A program made the position numbers and the translations under genes. DNA of 64,000 nt from Opitutaceae bacterium. Lineage in GTDB: Bacteria > Verrucomicrobiota > Verrucomicrobiia > Opitutales > Opitutaceae. Below are positions 35,599 to 47,884 of the stretch, in pieces (within the stretch, counting starts at the first letter, position 1; the number at the start of each line of letters is the position of its first letter). Where the stretch lies: assembly GCA_028688225.1 (NCBI GenBank), contig JAQTYQ010000008.1:1-64000 (forward strand), written 5' to 3'. Below the pieces are notes generated by a model, which searched no databases, had not been told where the DNA came from, and was given only the letters and a program-made list of their open reading frames with translations.

Positions 35599-36003
35599 TC
35601 ACGGCACGGCCACGACCGTGCAGGGGGCCTTTTGCTCGACGTAACAGGTCGTGGGGCTCTTGGCCGGGGTTGCCGCCGGAGCGTGGTCGTGCCGGCCCAT
35701 GATGATGCAGTCGGCCTTGATTTCGCCGCCGTATTCGACGATCTCCCGCGCCGGTTCGCCCTCCCGGACGGCGGTGGACACCTGGTAGCCTTCGTCCCGC
35801 AGGTAGCGCTCGAGGCGGCCGAGTTTGTCGGCGGCCTCGGTTTCCTCCTCGTTGCTGATCACGCCGGGCGCCACCGGCCGGCCGCCGGCCGCGACGTGCA
35901 TGAGGACGAGCTGGCTGCGGTTGCGGCGGGCCAGCATCGCGGCGCATTCGATGACTTCCGGGGTCTCCTCGGAAAAATCAATGGGTACGAGGATGGTGCT
36001 CAT
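35599..36003 (-). CDS. Universal stress protein (UspA) family
   Basis: A 134-residue single Usp domain starting at the ATG at 36003 (MSTILVPIDFSEETPEVIEC). The N-terminal strand-helix and the ADCIIMGRHDH segment fit the family. The usual ATP-binding G-x2-G-x9-G-S/T signature is not clear, so nucleotide binding is doubtful. Role is likely in stress physiology but cannot be specified. It faces meaB convergently. Confidence 0.85.
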   Translation of the reverse strand: MSTILVPIDFSEETPEVIECAAMLARRNRSQLVLMHVAAGGRPVAPGVISNEEETEAADKLGRLERYLRDEGYQVSTAVREGEPAREIVEYGGEIKADCIIMGRHDHAPAATPAKSPTTCYVEQKAPCTVVAVP

Positions 36004-36594
36004 GCCGCCATGATAGCAACCGGTGGAGGGGCTGACTCCGCAGATCTTGCCAAAAATCGTGCGCTGGAAAGAGAGGGGTGCAGCGGGCGCTTCCAGTGGG
36101 CGGACACAGAACAATAAACGCCCAACAATTGGCAAACCGTGCGAAGCGGAATTCCGGTGTTTAGCGTACATATGCACCATCGTTCTTTGCTTTTCCTGCC
36201 GACCCTTTTCCCGGAGTTGTAGCGCCAGCGGCACGATCCTTCCGGCCGCCTGAGAGACGCGCAACCCGTGAGCTTCCGCCCGGAGTAAAACACGGGCGGC
36301 TGGTGAACACGATCAAGGGAAACCCCTTCGTGGTTCACGTGATTGAGGACTAAGTGCGCAGCTCCCCGCGGGCAACCGCGGGGAGCTTGCACGCTCCAGC
36401 CGGGGTGGCCGGTCCGATCGCCAGTTTTCCAGCCTGACTCCAAACAACCCTTCCTGCCCGCGCCACGGCCCTGCCGTGGCGCGGGCATCTGTTTGGCGGA
36501 CCCGGGGGAGAGCCAGCCTCACAACGGACGGGGGTTGTGTTTTCGTTTGCACCGCCGCCCAGATTGGGTGGATGTTGACAGACGCGCACTCTCC
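36004..36594. other. Hairpin-rich 591-base intergenic region, candidate structured RNA
   Basis: No gene is evident. Four strong hairpins lie in 212 bases. 36276-36299 has a 7-bp stem CCGCCCG/CGGGCGG. 36303-36338 has a long stem GTGAACACGA with one bulge. 36360-36387 has a perfect 12-bp stem closed by GCAA. 36455-36487 has a perfect 15-bp stem with a 3-base loop, flanked by CCAAACA/TGTTTGG. No T-run follows any stem on either strand, so these are not ordinary terminators. The cluster ends about 110 bases before the PocR/AraC gene. It could be a leader RNA of that gene or a separate small RNA. Confidence 0.5.
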
Positions 36595-37518
36595 ATGCCG
36601 AACGAGTTCCCAACGCCCCAATCACGCAGCAAAAGCATCGTCGAGCACCTCAAGGCCTCGCAGATCTGGCGCGATTACGAAAAGGCGTTTGCGGAGGCCA
36701 CGGGTCTGCCGCTGGGCCTGCGGCCGGTGGAGACGTTTCAATTCCCGCTGGCCGGCCACCCGAACGAGAACCCGTTCTGCGCCCTGCTGGCCCGCACGAA
36801 CAAGTCCTGCTCCGCCTGCCTGCAGATGCAGCAGCAGATCGCCGAGGCGGCCAAGGTCGAGGCCCAGACGCTACGGTGCTTTGCCGGACTGTGCGACACC
36901 GCCATTCCCGTGCGGGTGGGGGAGAACCTGATCGCCTTCCTGCAAACCGGGCAGGTGTTCCTGCACCGGCCGAGCCGGGGCGAATTCAGGCGCATGACCC
37001 GCCAGTTGCTCGAGTGGGGCCGGGAGATCGACCTCAAACGGATCGAGGAGACCTATTTCCAGACCCGGGTGGTGTCGAAGCGCCAGTACGAATCGATCAT
37101 CCGCCTGCTGGCGATCTTTGCCCAGCACCTCGCCGCGCTGAGCAACCAGCTCATGGTGCGGGAGGAAAAGGCCGAGGCGCCCATGATCGCGCGGGCGCGC
37201 AGCTACATTGACACCCATCAGAGCGAAGAGCTCTCCCTCAAGGAGGTGGCGCGGGCGGTCAACACGAGCGCCTTCTATTTCTGCAAGATGTTCAAGCAGG
37301 CGACCGGCCTGACGTTCACCGATTATCTGGCGCGGGTGCGGGTGGAAAAGGTGAAGAACCTGCTGCTCAATCCGCACAAGCGGGTCAGCGAGGCGGCCTT
37401 CGAGGCCGGCTTCCAGTCGCTCTCGCAGTTCAACCGCGTGTTCAAGAAAATCGAGGGCCTCTCGCCCAGCGATTTTCGCGAGCGCCTCCACGCCAGCGGC
37501 GGCTCGATCCCGGCCTGA
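36595..37518 (+). CDS. AraC-family regulator with PocR-type sensory domain
   Basis: A 307-residue transcription factor from the ATG at 36595. Residues about 15-170 form a PocR-like ligand domain with the Cys-rich motif FCALLARTNKSCSACLQMQQ and a later conserved Cys (LRCFAGLCD). Residues about 198-300 hold two AraC helix-turn-helix motifs (ELSLKEVARAVNTSAFYFCK and VSEAAFEAGFQSLSQFNRVF). PocR of Salmonella senses propanediol and controls B12 synthesis and propanediol use. By position near B12-dependent mutase genes a related role is attractive, but it is inference. Confidence 0.88.
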   Translation: MPNEFPTPQSRSKSIVEHLKASQIWRDYEKAFAEATGLPLGLRPVETFQFPLAGHPNENPFCALLARTNKSCSACLQMQQQIAEAAKVEAQTLRCFAGLCDTAIPVRVGENLIAFLQTGQVFLHRPSRGEFRRMTRQLLEWGREIDLKRIEETYFQTRVVSKRQYESIIRLLAIFAQHLAALSNQLMVREEKAEAPMIARARSYIDTHQSEELSLKEVARAVNTSAFYFCKMFKQATGLTFTDYLARVRVEKVKNLLLNPHKRVSEAAFEAGFQSLSQFNRVFKKIEGLSPSDFRERLHASGGSIPA

Positions 37519-37540
37519 GGGCGGCCGGGCGGACCATCTC

Positions 37541-38053
37541 TCAGGCTCCCGTCGGCTGGTGCCAGGGCAGGGGGCAGACCGGCTTGCCATTGGCGCCATC
37601 GCCGGCGGCATGGGCGTTGACGGGCGAATACTGGCAGACCTCGCAAAACGCCTGAATCTCGCGGTGGGCAAGAAAGCGGAACGTCAGCAGCAGTTCGTCA
37701 ATGCAGCCGGTGGCGGCCACATCGTCGAGATGATGCTGGCTGCGGGGGACGGCCTGGGCCACGAAGGCCAGCGCGGCCTGGCCGGCGATGAAATAGTTGA
37801 TCAGCGGATTGAGCCGGCAGTGGCAGCTCGTGCCGATGATGCGCGTGGCCGGGGGGTGGCGGGTCAGCCACTGGTGGGCGGATTTGCTGTGAAACAGGGA
37901 AAAGAGCTGCCGGAGCGACTCGTCCATCAGGTAGACGAGGGTGTCCGGATTGCCCAATGGCGTAGTCGCGGGAGCGGCGCGCAGGAGAGTCTCCCACTTC
38001 CGCTTGATCTCCGCGCGGTGGCCATCCAGGGCCTCCAAGTACGCTTTCTTCAC
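37541..38053 (-). CDS. Hypothetical protein, Cys-containing, convergent with the PocR regulator
   Basis: About 170 residues starting at a GTG at 38053. I do not recognise the family. It is helical and soluble, with ALDGHRAEIKRKWETLL at the N-terminus, GTSCHCRLNPLINYFIAGQA in the middle and CEVC near the end. Upstream of the GTG the same frame stays open for about 55 codons. It encodes a Cys-rich stretch including CCKKC and CVTCH (a c-type-heme-like C-x-x-C-H), but has no ATG, GTG or TTG. The start may therefore be wrong or non-standard. It ends 22 bases from the PocR gene. Confidence 0.6.
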   Translation of the reverse strand: MKKAYLEALDGHRAEIKRKWETLLRAAPATTPLGNPDTLVYLMDESLRQLFSLFHSKSAHQWLTRHPPATRIIGTSCHCRLNPLINYFIAGQAALAFVAQAVPRSQHHLDDVAATGCIDELLLTFRFLAHREIQAFCEVCQYSPVNAHAAGDGANGKPVCPLPWHQPTGA

Positions 38054-38157
38054 GCTGCCATCATGACAGGTAACGCACCAGCCGGCAGCGCACGCCTTGG
38101 CGAGTTTTGCGCATTTTTTGCAGCACGGAAACCCACGGCCGGCCGGGGCCGGCGCGC

Positions 38158-39402
38158 CTAAGCCTGCCGCCCGAAGAACCCGGCGGTCTGGCGGATGACC
38201 GCGACCAGCCGGTCGACCTCATCCCGGGTGTTGTAGAGGTAGAAGCTGGCGCGAGTGGTGGCGGGTAGGCCGAGTTTGCGCAGCAGGGGTTGGGTGCAGT
38301 GATGGCCGCCCCGCAGGGCGATGCCTTCCTGGTCGGCGAACGTCACCACATCGTGTGCGTGAATGCCTGCCAGGGCGAAACTGACCAGCCCGCCGCGCGT
38401 CCCGGACGGTCCGAGGAGGCGGAGCCCGGGGACTTCGCGCAGGCACCCGCAGGCGTAGCGGGCCAGCTCCTCATCATGGGCGGCGATCGGCGCGCGGCCG
38501 ACGGCATCGAGGTAGTCCATGGCAGCGTGCAGGCCCACGGCGCCGGCGATGTCGGGGGTGCCGGCCTCGAACTTGTGCGGCACCTTGTTCCAGGTGCTCT
38601 GCTCGAACTGCACCGAGGCGATCATCTCGCCGCCCCCCTGGAAGGGGTCGAGCGACTCGAGCAGCGGCAGGCGGCCATAAAGCACGCCGATGCCGGTGGG
38701 ACCAGCCATCTTGTGCCCGGAAAAGGCCAGGAAATCGCAGCCCAGAGCCTGGACGTCGAGGGGGAGGTGACCGGCGCTCTGGGCGGCATCGACCACGGTG
38801 ACGGCGCCGTGGCGGCGGGCGCGGGCGCACAGTTCGGCCACGGGGTTGATCGTGCCCAGCGTGTTAGAGATGTGCGTGAACGCGAAAAGCTTCACGTTCC
38901 GTGCGAGCAGCTCGTCGAGGCGGCTGAGATCGAGCAGCCCCTCGTCGCCGGTGACGGGGATGAAAAGCAGCTGCGCGCCCGTGCGCTGCGCGAGCAGCTG
39001 CCACGGCACCAGGTTGCTGTGGTGTTCCATCTCGGTGACGAGGATGGCGTCACCGCGCCGCAGGCGCGGGGTGAACACATAGGCGACCAGATTGATGCCC
39101 TCCGTCGTGCCGCGCGTGAAAATAACCTCCTCCGGGGCCGCGGCGTTGATGAACCGGGCGGCGCGGGCGCGGGCTGCTTCATAGGCGATGGTGGCCCGGT
39201 GGCTCAGCTCATGGATGGCGCGGTGGACATTGGCATTGTCCCGCTCGTAGTAGCGCACCAGCGCCTCGATCACGGCGCGGGGTTTCTGCGTGGTGGCGCC
39301 GTTGTCGAGGTAGATCAGCGGCCGGCCATGGACCGACTGCTGCAGGATGGGAAAATCCGCGCGCCGCGCGGCCCAGTCGGGGACGGAGGTGGGCGGTTTC
39401 AT
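38158..39402 (-). CDS. sufS: Cysteine desulfurase SufS
   Basis: A 414-residue PLP enzyme that takes sulfur from cysteine for Fe-S cluster assembly. The PLP lysine is K231 in FSGHKMAGPTG. The persulfide-forming cysteine is C369 in RGGHHCTQPL, the group II (SufS) form. The ATG at 39402 overlaps the sufU stop (ATGA), so SufS and SufU are translationally coupled. sufB, sufC and sufD are not in the window. The Fe-S enzyme NifJ, encoded nearby, is one likely consumer. Confidence 0.95.
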   Translation of the reverse strand: MKPPTSVPDWAARRADFPILQQSVHGRPLIYLDNGATTQKPRAVIEALVRYYERDNANVHRAIHELSHRATIAYEAARARAARFINAAAPEEVIFTRGTTEGINLVAYVFTPRLRRGDAILVTEMEHHSNLVPWQLLAQRTGAQLLFIPVTGDEGLLDLSRLDELLARNVKLFAFTHISNTLGTINPVAELCARARRHGAVTVVDAAQSAGHLPLDVQALGCDFLAFSGHKMAGPTGIGVLYGRLPLLESLDPFQGGGEMIASVQFEQSTWNKVPHKFEAGTPDIAGAVGLHAAMDYLDAVGRAPIAAHDEELARYACGCLREVPGLRLLGPSGTRGGLVSFALAGIHAHDVVTFADQEGIALRGGHHCTQPLLRKLGLPATTRASFYLYNTRDEVDRLVAVIRQTAGFFGRQA

Positions 39403-39836
39403 TCGGTGGTGGCGGTGGCGGCCTCGCCGTGGATGGCATTGAGGGCGGCGTGCCAGCCGAGCGTCGCGCACTTGATGCGGGCGGGGAACTGGTGGACACC
39501 GGCGAAGGCGGAAAGATCGAGATCCTCCTCGTCGGCGGTGCCCGAGGAGACAATGTCCTTGAACCGGCCGAACAGCGCCTCGGCCTCGGCGATCGTCCGA
39601 CCCTTGAGCCGCTGGGTCATCAACGAGGTGGAGGCCTGGGAAATGGCGCAGCCGGCACCTTGAAAGCTGATGTCGGTGATGCGGTCGCCGTCGACCCGCA
39701 CGTAAACCGTGACTTCGTCGCCGCAGACCGGATTGTTGCCCGCCGCGACGCGGTTGGCGGCCGGCAGCTTGTGATAATTCCGCGGGCGACGGTTATGATC
39801 GAGGATGACGCTTTGGTAGAGTTCGGTCAGGTCCAT
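39399..39836 (-). CDS. sufU: SufU sulfurtransferase / Fe-S assembly protein
   Basis: A 145-residue SufU. The three conserved cysteines are seen in NPVCGDEV, GAGCAISQAS and RIKCATLGWHA, and an insert between the second and third Cys (KGRTIAEAEALFGRFK) marks SufU rather than IscU. It binds Zn and accepts sulfur from SufS. It is the first gene of a two-gene operon with sufS. Confidence 0.94.
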   Translation of the reverse strand: MDLTELYQSVILDHNRRPRNYHKLPAANRVAAGNNPVCGDEVTVYVRVDGDRITDISFQGAGCAISQASTSLMTQRLKGRTIAEAEALFGRFKDIVSSGTADEEDLDLSAFAGVHQFPARIKCATLGWHAALNAIHGEAATATTE

Positions 39837-39911
39837 GAAAACTGTGAACCTAAGCGGGATTTGGCTCCACCGCTAGTGGTTTTTACGGCCAGGGGCGAGC
39901 TATGCCGGCGG

Positions 39912-40005
39912 TGTAGCCAAAGTCGTGAGACTTTGGACCCCCGCTCCCAGCCAAACTCTCACCAGCCGTCGCTCGTCGAGCTATGGCCGGCCGGCGAGTT
40001 TGGCT
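39912..40005. repeat. Dispersed intergenic repeat, copy A
   Basis: This stretch shares an almost identical run with 51590-51675: a GTAGCCAAAGTCGTGAGACT-type hairpin followed by a unit bounded by CCAAACTC and GAGTTTGG. The internal segment CACCAGCCGTCGCTC is exact in both copies. The second unit folds on its CCAAACTC/GAGTTTGG ends. It lies in the 205-base gap between sufU and pdxH. Confidence 0.75.
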
Positions 40006-40041
40006 GCAAGAAGCGAAAAAAGGCCGGGCCCGGCCGGACGA

Positions 40042-40617
40042 TCACGGATACAGCCACTGCTCCCGCCAAGAGCCGTTGACCCGAGCATACAGGATGCGCT
40101 CATGGCGGCGGAAGGGCTTCTGCTTCCAGAATTCAATGCGCTCGGGCACCACGCGGTAACCCGACCAGAAGGGCGGGCGCGGAATGGCGCCGAGGGGATG
40201 GCGCAGGACGACCTTGGCGCAGGCCTGTTCGAGATCAAAATAGCCTTGCATCGGCCGCGATTGCTGCGAGGCCCAGGCGCCGATCTGGCTCAGACGAGGA
40301 CGGGTGGCGAAATAGGCGTCGGCCTCGGCGTCGCCGACCCGCTCGACCGGGCCGGTGACACGCACCTGGCGCCCGAGCGGATTCCAATAGAAGCAGAGTT
40401 CGGCCCGGGGATTGGCCCGGAGGTCATCCGCCTTGGCGCTTTCGAGGTTGGTGTAGAAGACGAAGCCGCGTGCGTCGGCGTGCTTCAGCAGGACCATGCG
40501 CACGGAAGGGCGCCCCGTCGCGTCAGCCGTGGCCAGCGCCATGGCCGTGGGTTCGTCCAGGCCGCAGTGCTGGGCGTCATCGAACCAGGCGAGGAACTGG
40601 GTGATGGGGTCGATCAT
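40042..40617 (-). CDS. pdxH: Pyridoxamine/pyridoxine 5'-phosphate oxidase
   Basis: A 191-residue FMN enzyme that makes pyridoxal 5'-phosphate. The FMN-binding pattern RPSVRMVLLKHADARGFVFY and the QVRVTGPVERV strand are typical. The C-terminal RLPP-like substrate region reads YRVVPERIEFW and the protein ends REQWLYP, near-canonical. It needs O2 in known enzymes, which is notable beside the O2-sensitive NifJ. It supplies the cofactor used by SufS. Confidence 0.94.
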   Translation of the reverse strand: MIDPITQFLAWFDDAQHCGLDEPTAMALATADATGRPSVRMVLLKHADARGFVFYTNLESAKADDLRANPRAELCFYWNPLGRQVRVTGPVERVGDAEADAYFATRPRLSQIGAWASQQSRPMQGYFDLEQACAKVVLRHPLGAIPRPPFWSGYRVVPERIEFWKQKPFRRHERILYARVNGSWREQWLYP

Positions 40618-40694
40618 GGCTGGGCACCTTCAAGGCCGGCCGGCGTGGCCGGGGCCGCGCGGTGGTCGGGCAAGCAAAGGGGCGGGGATAAAGA

Positions 40695-44387
<3,693 letters not shown>

Positions 44388-44551
44388 CAGAAGATTGCCA
44401 AAGGGTAGCGCCGTTCAGACGGCACGGCTCCGCATCCCTTGGCGAGCTTTGCGCAGATATTGAAACCGGCTGGAGACGGGCAGGATGCGTGCGCGGTGGA
44501 GGCAGGGCTGGCCGCCACGCGCGGAGGCGCGGACATTTGGTTCGCGGGCCA

Positions 44552-44580
44552 CAAAAAACCCCGGCTTGCAACCGGGGTTT
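44552..44580 (-). terminator. Intrinsic terminator after the Exb/Tol-like operon
   Basis: On the minus strand AACCCCGG/CCGGGGTT close a 7-base loop, and the stem is followed by a run of T (plus-strand A at 44553-44558). It lies 29 bases after the last gene of the exbB operon. Confidence 0.87.
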
Positions 44581-44608
44581 GCAGGGGAGACGACAGTCTG
44601 CCGGGCGC

Positions 44609-45139
44609 TTATTTGGCGGGCGGGGGAGGCGGCATCTGGGCCAGCGAACTCTCGGCCACTTTTTGCGCAACGATGTCGTACATGCGCTGGATTTCCAGTT
44701 CGGCGGTGCGGCGGTCAATCTTGGCCAGTTCGACTTTTTTGGAAGACTCGAGGACCTCGCGATTCATGGCCTCGCGCTGGTTGCGAAGATTGGTAATCTG
44801 GACATCGAGGTCGGCAATTTCCTTGGTCAGCCGGTCGGCTTCGTTTTCGTATTTGGCAGTTTCTTCGCTGATCTTGCGATCCTGCTCCTCCTTGTCCAGG
44901 CGGGCCTTTTCCTGGCGCTGGCGCTCCTTTTCATTCCGCGCCGCCTGGGCCTTGCGGGCGTCCTCTTGAGCCTTGAGCTCGATCTCCTTGCGGCGGGCAT
45001 CGTCCGCCGCCTGCTGCTCCACGATGCGCTGCTCCTCGGCGCGAGCCTGGGCTTCCATTTGGGGTTCCGCGACCTTCGTGTAATAGACCCCGAAGATGAT
45101 CAGTAGAATGACCGGAAGTATGACGTAAAACTTGTTCAT
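44609..45139 (-). CDS. Single-pass membrane coiled-coil protein, paralogue 2
   Basis: A 176-residue protein from the ATG at 45139. A membrane helix at 4-21 (FYVILPVILLIIFGVYY) is followed by a long charged coiled coil (about 25-155) rich in Glu, Arg, Lys and Gln, and a tail of five prolines. It begins MNKFYVILPV, near the MNKAYVIWPV start of the neighbouring paralogue at 45162. Both therefore probably arose by duplication and face the periplasm or lie along the membrane. It is the last gene of the ExbB/TonB operon. Function is unknown. Confidence 0.8.
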   Translation of the reverse strand: MNKFYVILPVILLIIFGVYYTKVAEPQMEAQARAEEQRIVEQQAADDARRKEIELKAQEDARKAQAARNEKERQRQEKARLDKEEQDRKISEETAKYENEADRLTKEIADLDVQITNLRNQREAMNREVLESSKKVELAKIDRRTAELEIQRMYDIVAQKVAESSLAQMPPPPPAK

Positions 45140-45161
45140 GGATACGGGGGAGGTTGACAGC

Positions 45162-45695
45162 TTAGCTCTTCTTGGCCTTTGCCGCCGCCGCTTCGGCGCG
45201 GGCTTTTTCCACTGCGGCGAGCTGGTCAAGCAGGTTGAGGTAAGTTTTTACATTGGCCTCGGCTTGGCGGACATAGGTGCGCAGAAAGGCCTCTTCGTCG
45301 AGGTATTGCGTTTTATCGAGCTCAAGTTTCGCGATCTGATCCTTTACATCCTCGGCATCGCCTTTCAGGCGGTCCAGCTGGGGACGGAGGCGTTTGTTGA
45401 CATCGTCAAAAGCCCGGTTGCGGCGGTCGATCAGGGCGGCACGGGCTGCCTTTTCCTCCTCTTCGCGCTTTTCCTTGGCTGCGCGGGCTGCGATGCGGAT
45501 GTTCTGGGCCTCGATAGCGTCCTCAATGGCCTTCTTGCGCTGCAGGGCCTCCCGAAGGATGCGTTCCTTCTTTTCTTCCAGTTTCCGGACCTCCTCCTTC
45601 CGCTGCCTTTCCAGGTAGGTCTTGTTGAAATTCCAATAGAAGGCGCCGAAGACCAGCAGGCCGACCACTGGCCAGATAACGTAGGCTTTATTCAT
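45162..45695 (-). CDS. Single-pass membrane coiled-coil protein, paralogue 1
   Basis: A 177-residue protein with a membrane helix at 4-21 and a continuous coiled coil (about 25-165) ending in an Ala/Lys tail. It shares start, topology and length with the next gene (44609) but little exact sequence beyond the first 12 residues. It is encoded 46 bases after the TPR gene. TolA-like helical rods connect inner- and outer-membrane parts in Tol systems. A similar structural role is possible here, but the protein has no TolA C-terminal domain. Confidence 0.8.
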   Translation of the reverse strand: MNKAYVIWPVVGLLVFGAFYWNFNKTYLERQRKEEVRKLEEKKERILREALQRKKAIEDAIEAQNIRIAARAAKEKREEEEKAARAALIDRRNRAFDDVNKRLRPQLDRLKGDAEDVKDQIAKLELDKTQYLDEEAFLRTYVRQAEANVKTYLNLLDQLAAVEKARAEAAAAKAKKS

Positions 45696-45741
45696 GACAG
45701 ACGGGATGGATCAGAGGTGAGGGTGGGATGTTAAAGCGGCT

Positions 45742-47151
45742 TTAGGATTGGGCCTGGAGACGGTTTTCGCGATCCTGGATGGTGGCCTTGATGGCTTCCT
45801 CCATCTGTTTGGCTTCCTTCTTGGCTTCGGGGTACTGGGCGGCCTGCGTGGCCGCCTTGAGGGCTTCATCGTACTCCTTGAGGTCCAGGGCGAGGTAGGC
45901 GTAAAACAGCCAGGCGATGTGTGGCTTCTCCGTACCGCCCTTTGCGATGCAGGCCTTCATGTGGGCAAAGGCTTCCTTAATCTTGTCGATGGTGAAGTAG
46001 ATCTGGGCGATCTGGTACTCAATCTGACCGGAAGTCGGGAAAATCTTGGCCGCCTCATCAAGCGTGCTGATCGCCTTGAACTCCCGGTTCATCTGCTGAT
46101 AGGAATTGGCGAGCAGTTCATAATTCGACCGGGTCCGCTCAATCGTGTTGTTCCGCAGGCCCTGATCGAGCAACCGGCAGGCCTCGCTGTACTGCGCGAG
46201 GTTGAAATAGATGGAAACGAGATTGTAGTTGTCCTTTGCCGTGTTCATGAGCCCTAGTTGCTGGGCCCGTTCGATGGTGAGGGCAGCCCGGAGATTGTAG
46301 CTGAAGGAGGCCTGATCCTCATGCTTTTCCGCAGCGGCAATGCCGAGCTGGAGATAGGTATTGGCCAGCTGTTGCCAGAAATTCCGGCTGTCGGGCTTTT
46401 GCTTGACCAGCAGTTCCAGGAGTTCGGCTCCCTCCTTGAAGCGGCCAAGCTGGAAAAGCTCGGCCAGCTTCAACTGGTAGAGATTGTCGCGCGGGCGGGT
46501 CGTCGAGCGCAGGCTTTTTTCCGTCCACAAAAGCGCCTTTTCCATCAGGGGGAAATTGGTGCCCTTTTCCTTGGCGTGGGTTGGTTCGGTCGAAGGCTGG
46601 GACTGATAGAAATACAGCAGGGAGATGAAGTAGAGCTGGTCGGTCGTGAAATTCTTCGCGTCCTTCAACCACACTTCCAAGGCCTGGCTGGCCCTGCCGT
46701 AGAGCTCGGTCTGGCGTTGGAGATCCTTGGTGCTGCTGGCCTCGTTGAAGGTGATCTGCGCCACGAAATAGCGCATTTCCTGCCGGGTTTTCTCCGGGTA
46801 ATAATGATGCTTGTCGTCGATGGCCAGGCCGTGCTCGAGCGCACGCAAGGCGTTGACCTGGTCGTTCTTTTGAAAATAGGTTTGTGCCTGGATCTGGTAC
46901 AGGAGCGCCTCGTCGTAGCTGCCGGGCTCGACCTTGGTGAGGCCCTCCTTGATGATGCTAAGCGCCTTGTCCCAGTTGCTGGCCTCGTTCGCCGGACGCA
47001 GGGAATTGTTGAGCAGGTCGCTGATCTCATCGCTGACTTGAGGCAGCTGGTCGCTCTGCGCCTGCGCTGGCGCGGCGGCCGACAAGCCCGCGCCCAAGCC
47101 CACGGCGACCAGCAGGGCTTTCAGAAAGAGGTTGGTCCGAAACAAGGCCAT
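45742..47151 (-). CDS. Exported TPR-repeat protein of the ExbB/TonB operon
   Basis: A 469-residue protein starting at the ATG at 47151. A signal peptide (about 1-32, ending APAQAQ) is followed by tandem tetratricopeptide repeats over nearly the whole length. Recognisable ones include LLYQIQAQTYFQKNDQVNAL, YNLVSIYFNLAQYSEACRLL and IEYQIAQIYFTIDKIKEAFA. It is periplasmic or membrane-bound by prediction and would scaffold a complex. It lies 22 bases after tonB. The combination with duplicated ExbD suggests a specialised energised envelope machine. Confidence 0.88.
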   Translation of the reverse strand: MALFRTNLFLKALLVAVGLGAGLSAAAPAQAQSDQLPQVSDEISDLLNNSLRPANEASNWDKALSIIKEGLTKVEPGSYDEALLYQIQAQTYFQKNDQVNALRALEHGLAIDDKHHYYPEKTRQEMRYFVAQITFNEASSTKDLQRQTELYGRASQALEVWLKDAKNFTTDQLYFISLLYFYQSQPSTEPTHAKEKGTNFPLMEKALLWTEKSLRSTTRPRDNLYQLKLAELFQLGRFKEGAELLELLVKQKPDSRNFWQQLANTYLQLGIAAAEKHEDQASFSYNLRAALTIERAQQLGLMNTAKDNYNLVSIYFNLAQYSEACRLLDQGLRNNTIERTRSNYELLANSYQQMNREFKAISTLDEAAKIFPTSGQIEYQIAQIYFTIDKIKEAFAHMKACIAKGGTEKPHIAWLFYAYLALDLKEYDEALKAATQAAQYPEAKKEAKQMEEAIKATIQDRENRLQAQS

Positions 47152-47173
47152 GTGGATAGACGGGAAAGGTTGG

Positions 47174-47836
47174 TCACTCGTTGATGTTGAAAACGATGGG
47201 CACGGACATGCGGGTGTTGACCGCGCGGCCACCCTTCCGGCCGGGCCGGAACTTCCACCGGCTGACCGCCTGCACCGCCGGCGCCTCGAACTCGCGCCGG
47301 GTGGAATTGATGATATAGGCGTCACGCACATCGCCATTGACGTCCACGATGAAGCCGACGTTCACTTCGCCGCTCACACCCTCCCGGCGCATTTCAAAGG
47401 GATAATTGGGCTGTTGCTGAAGACGGGCCACGGGGATCTGGTCCAGCTGGGAGATGTCGAAGATCTGGCCCAAACCCCGGCCGAAGCCGGATGGCGGGAT
47501 GGGGGGAATGGTGACGACGCCTTTGGCCTGCGTCATGCCCGGAGGCGGAGGCGGTGCGATCTGCTGCACGAAGGTGGCGTCAGGCACGACGGTCGGAATG
47601 TCTACCAGGGAGGGCGGGGCGAATGCCACAGGGACCATCTCCTCGTCCGGGGGTATATCCTCCATTTTTTTCGTTTCCGGAGGCTCGGGCGGAAGCGTGG
47701 GCATCTCGATCTGGATGGTATCTTCGGTCTTGGCGGGTCCGTGCTTCACCACCACGGAGGGACGGTTCAGGCCGAAGAGGAAGCCCACGTGCAGCAAAAC
47801 CGAGACGGCGACGCCGATGATGAGATCCTTGCGCAT
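47174..47836 (-). CDS. tonB: TonB-family energy transducer
   Basis: A 220-residue protein. An N-terminal helix (about 5-24, IIGVAVSVLLHVGFLFGL) carries the His that TonB proteins place in the membrane. A Pro/Glu-rich spacer (about 45-125) crosses the periplasm. The C-terminal TonB domain holds GVSGEVNVGFIVDVNGDVRD and the conserved AVSRWKFRPG. It transmits proton-motive force from ExbB/ExbD to outer-membrane partners. It follows the second exbD gene by 48 bases. Confidence 0.9.
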   Translation of the reverse strand: MRKDLIIGVAVSVLLHVGFLFGLNRPSVVVKHGPAKTEDTIQIEMPTLPPEPPETKKMEDIPPDEEMVPVAFAPPSLVDIPTVVPDATFVQQIAPPPPPGMTQAKGVVTIPPIPPSGFGRGLGQIFDISQLDQIPVARLQQQPNYPFEMRREGVSGEVNVGFIVDVNGDVRDAYIINSTRREFEAPAVQAVSRWKFRPGRKGGRAVNTRMSVPIVFNINE

Positions 47837-47884
47837 GAGTGATAGGCCCTGAAATTAAAGTCGCGGTTAAAGGGGGTGGTGGGA

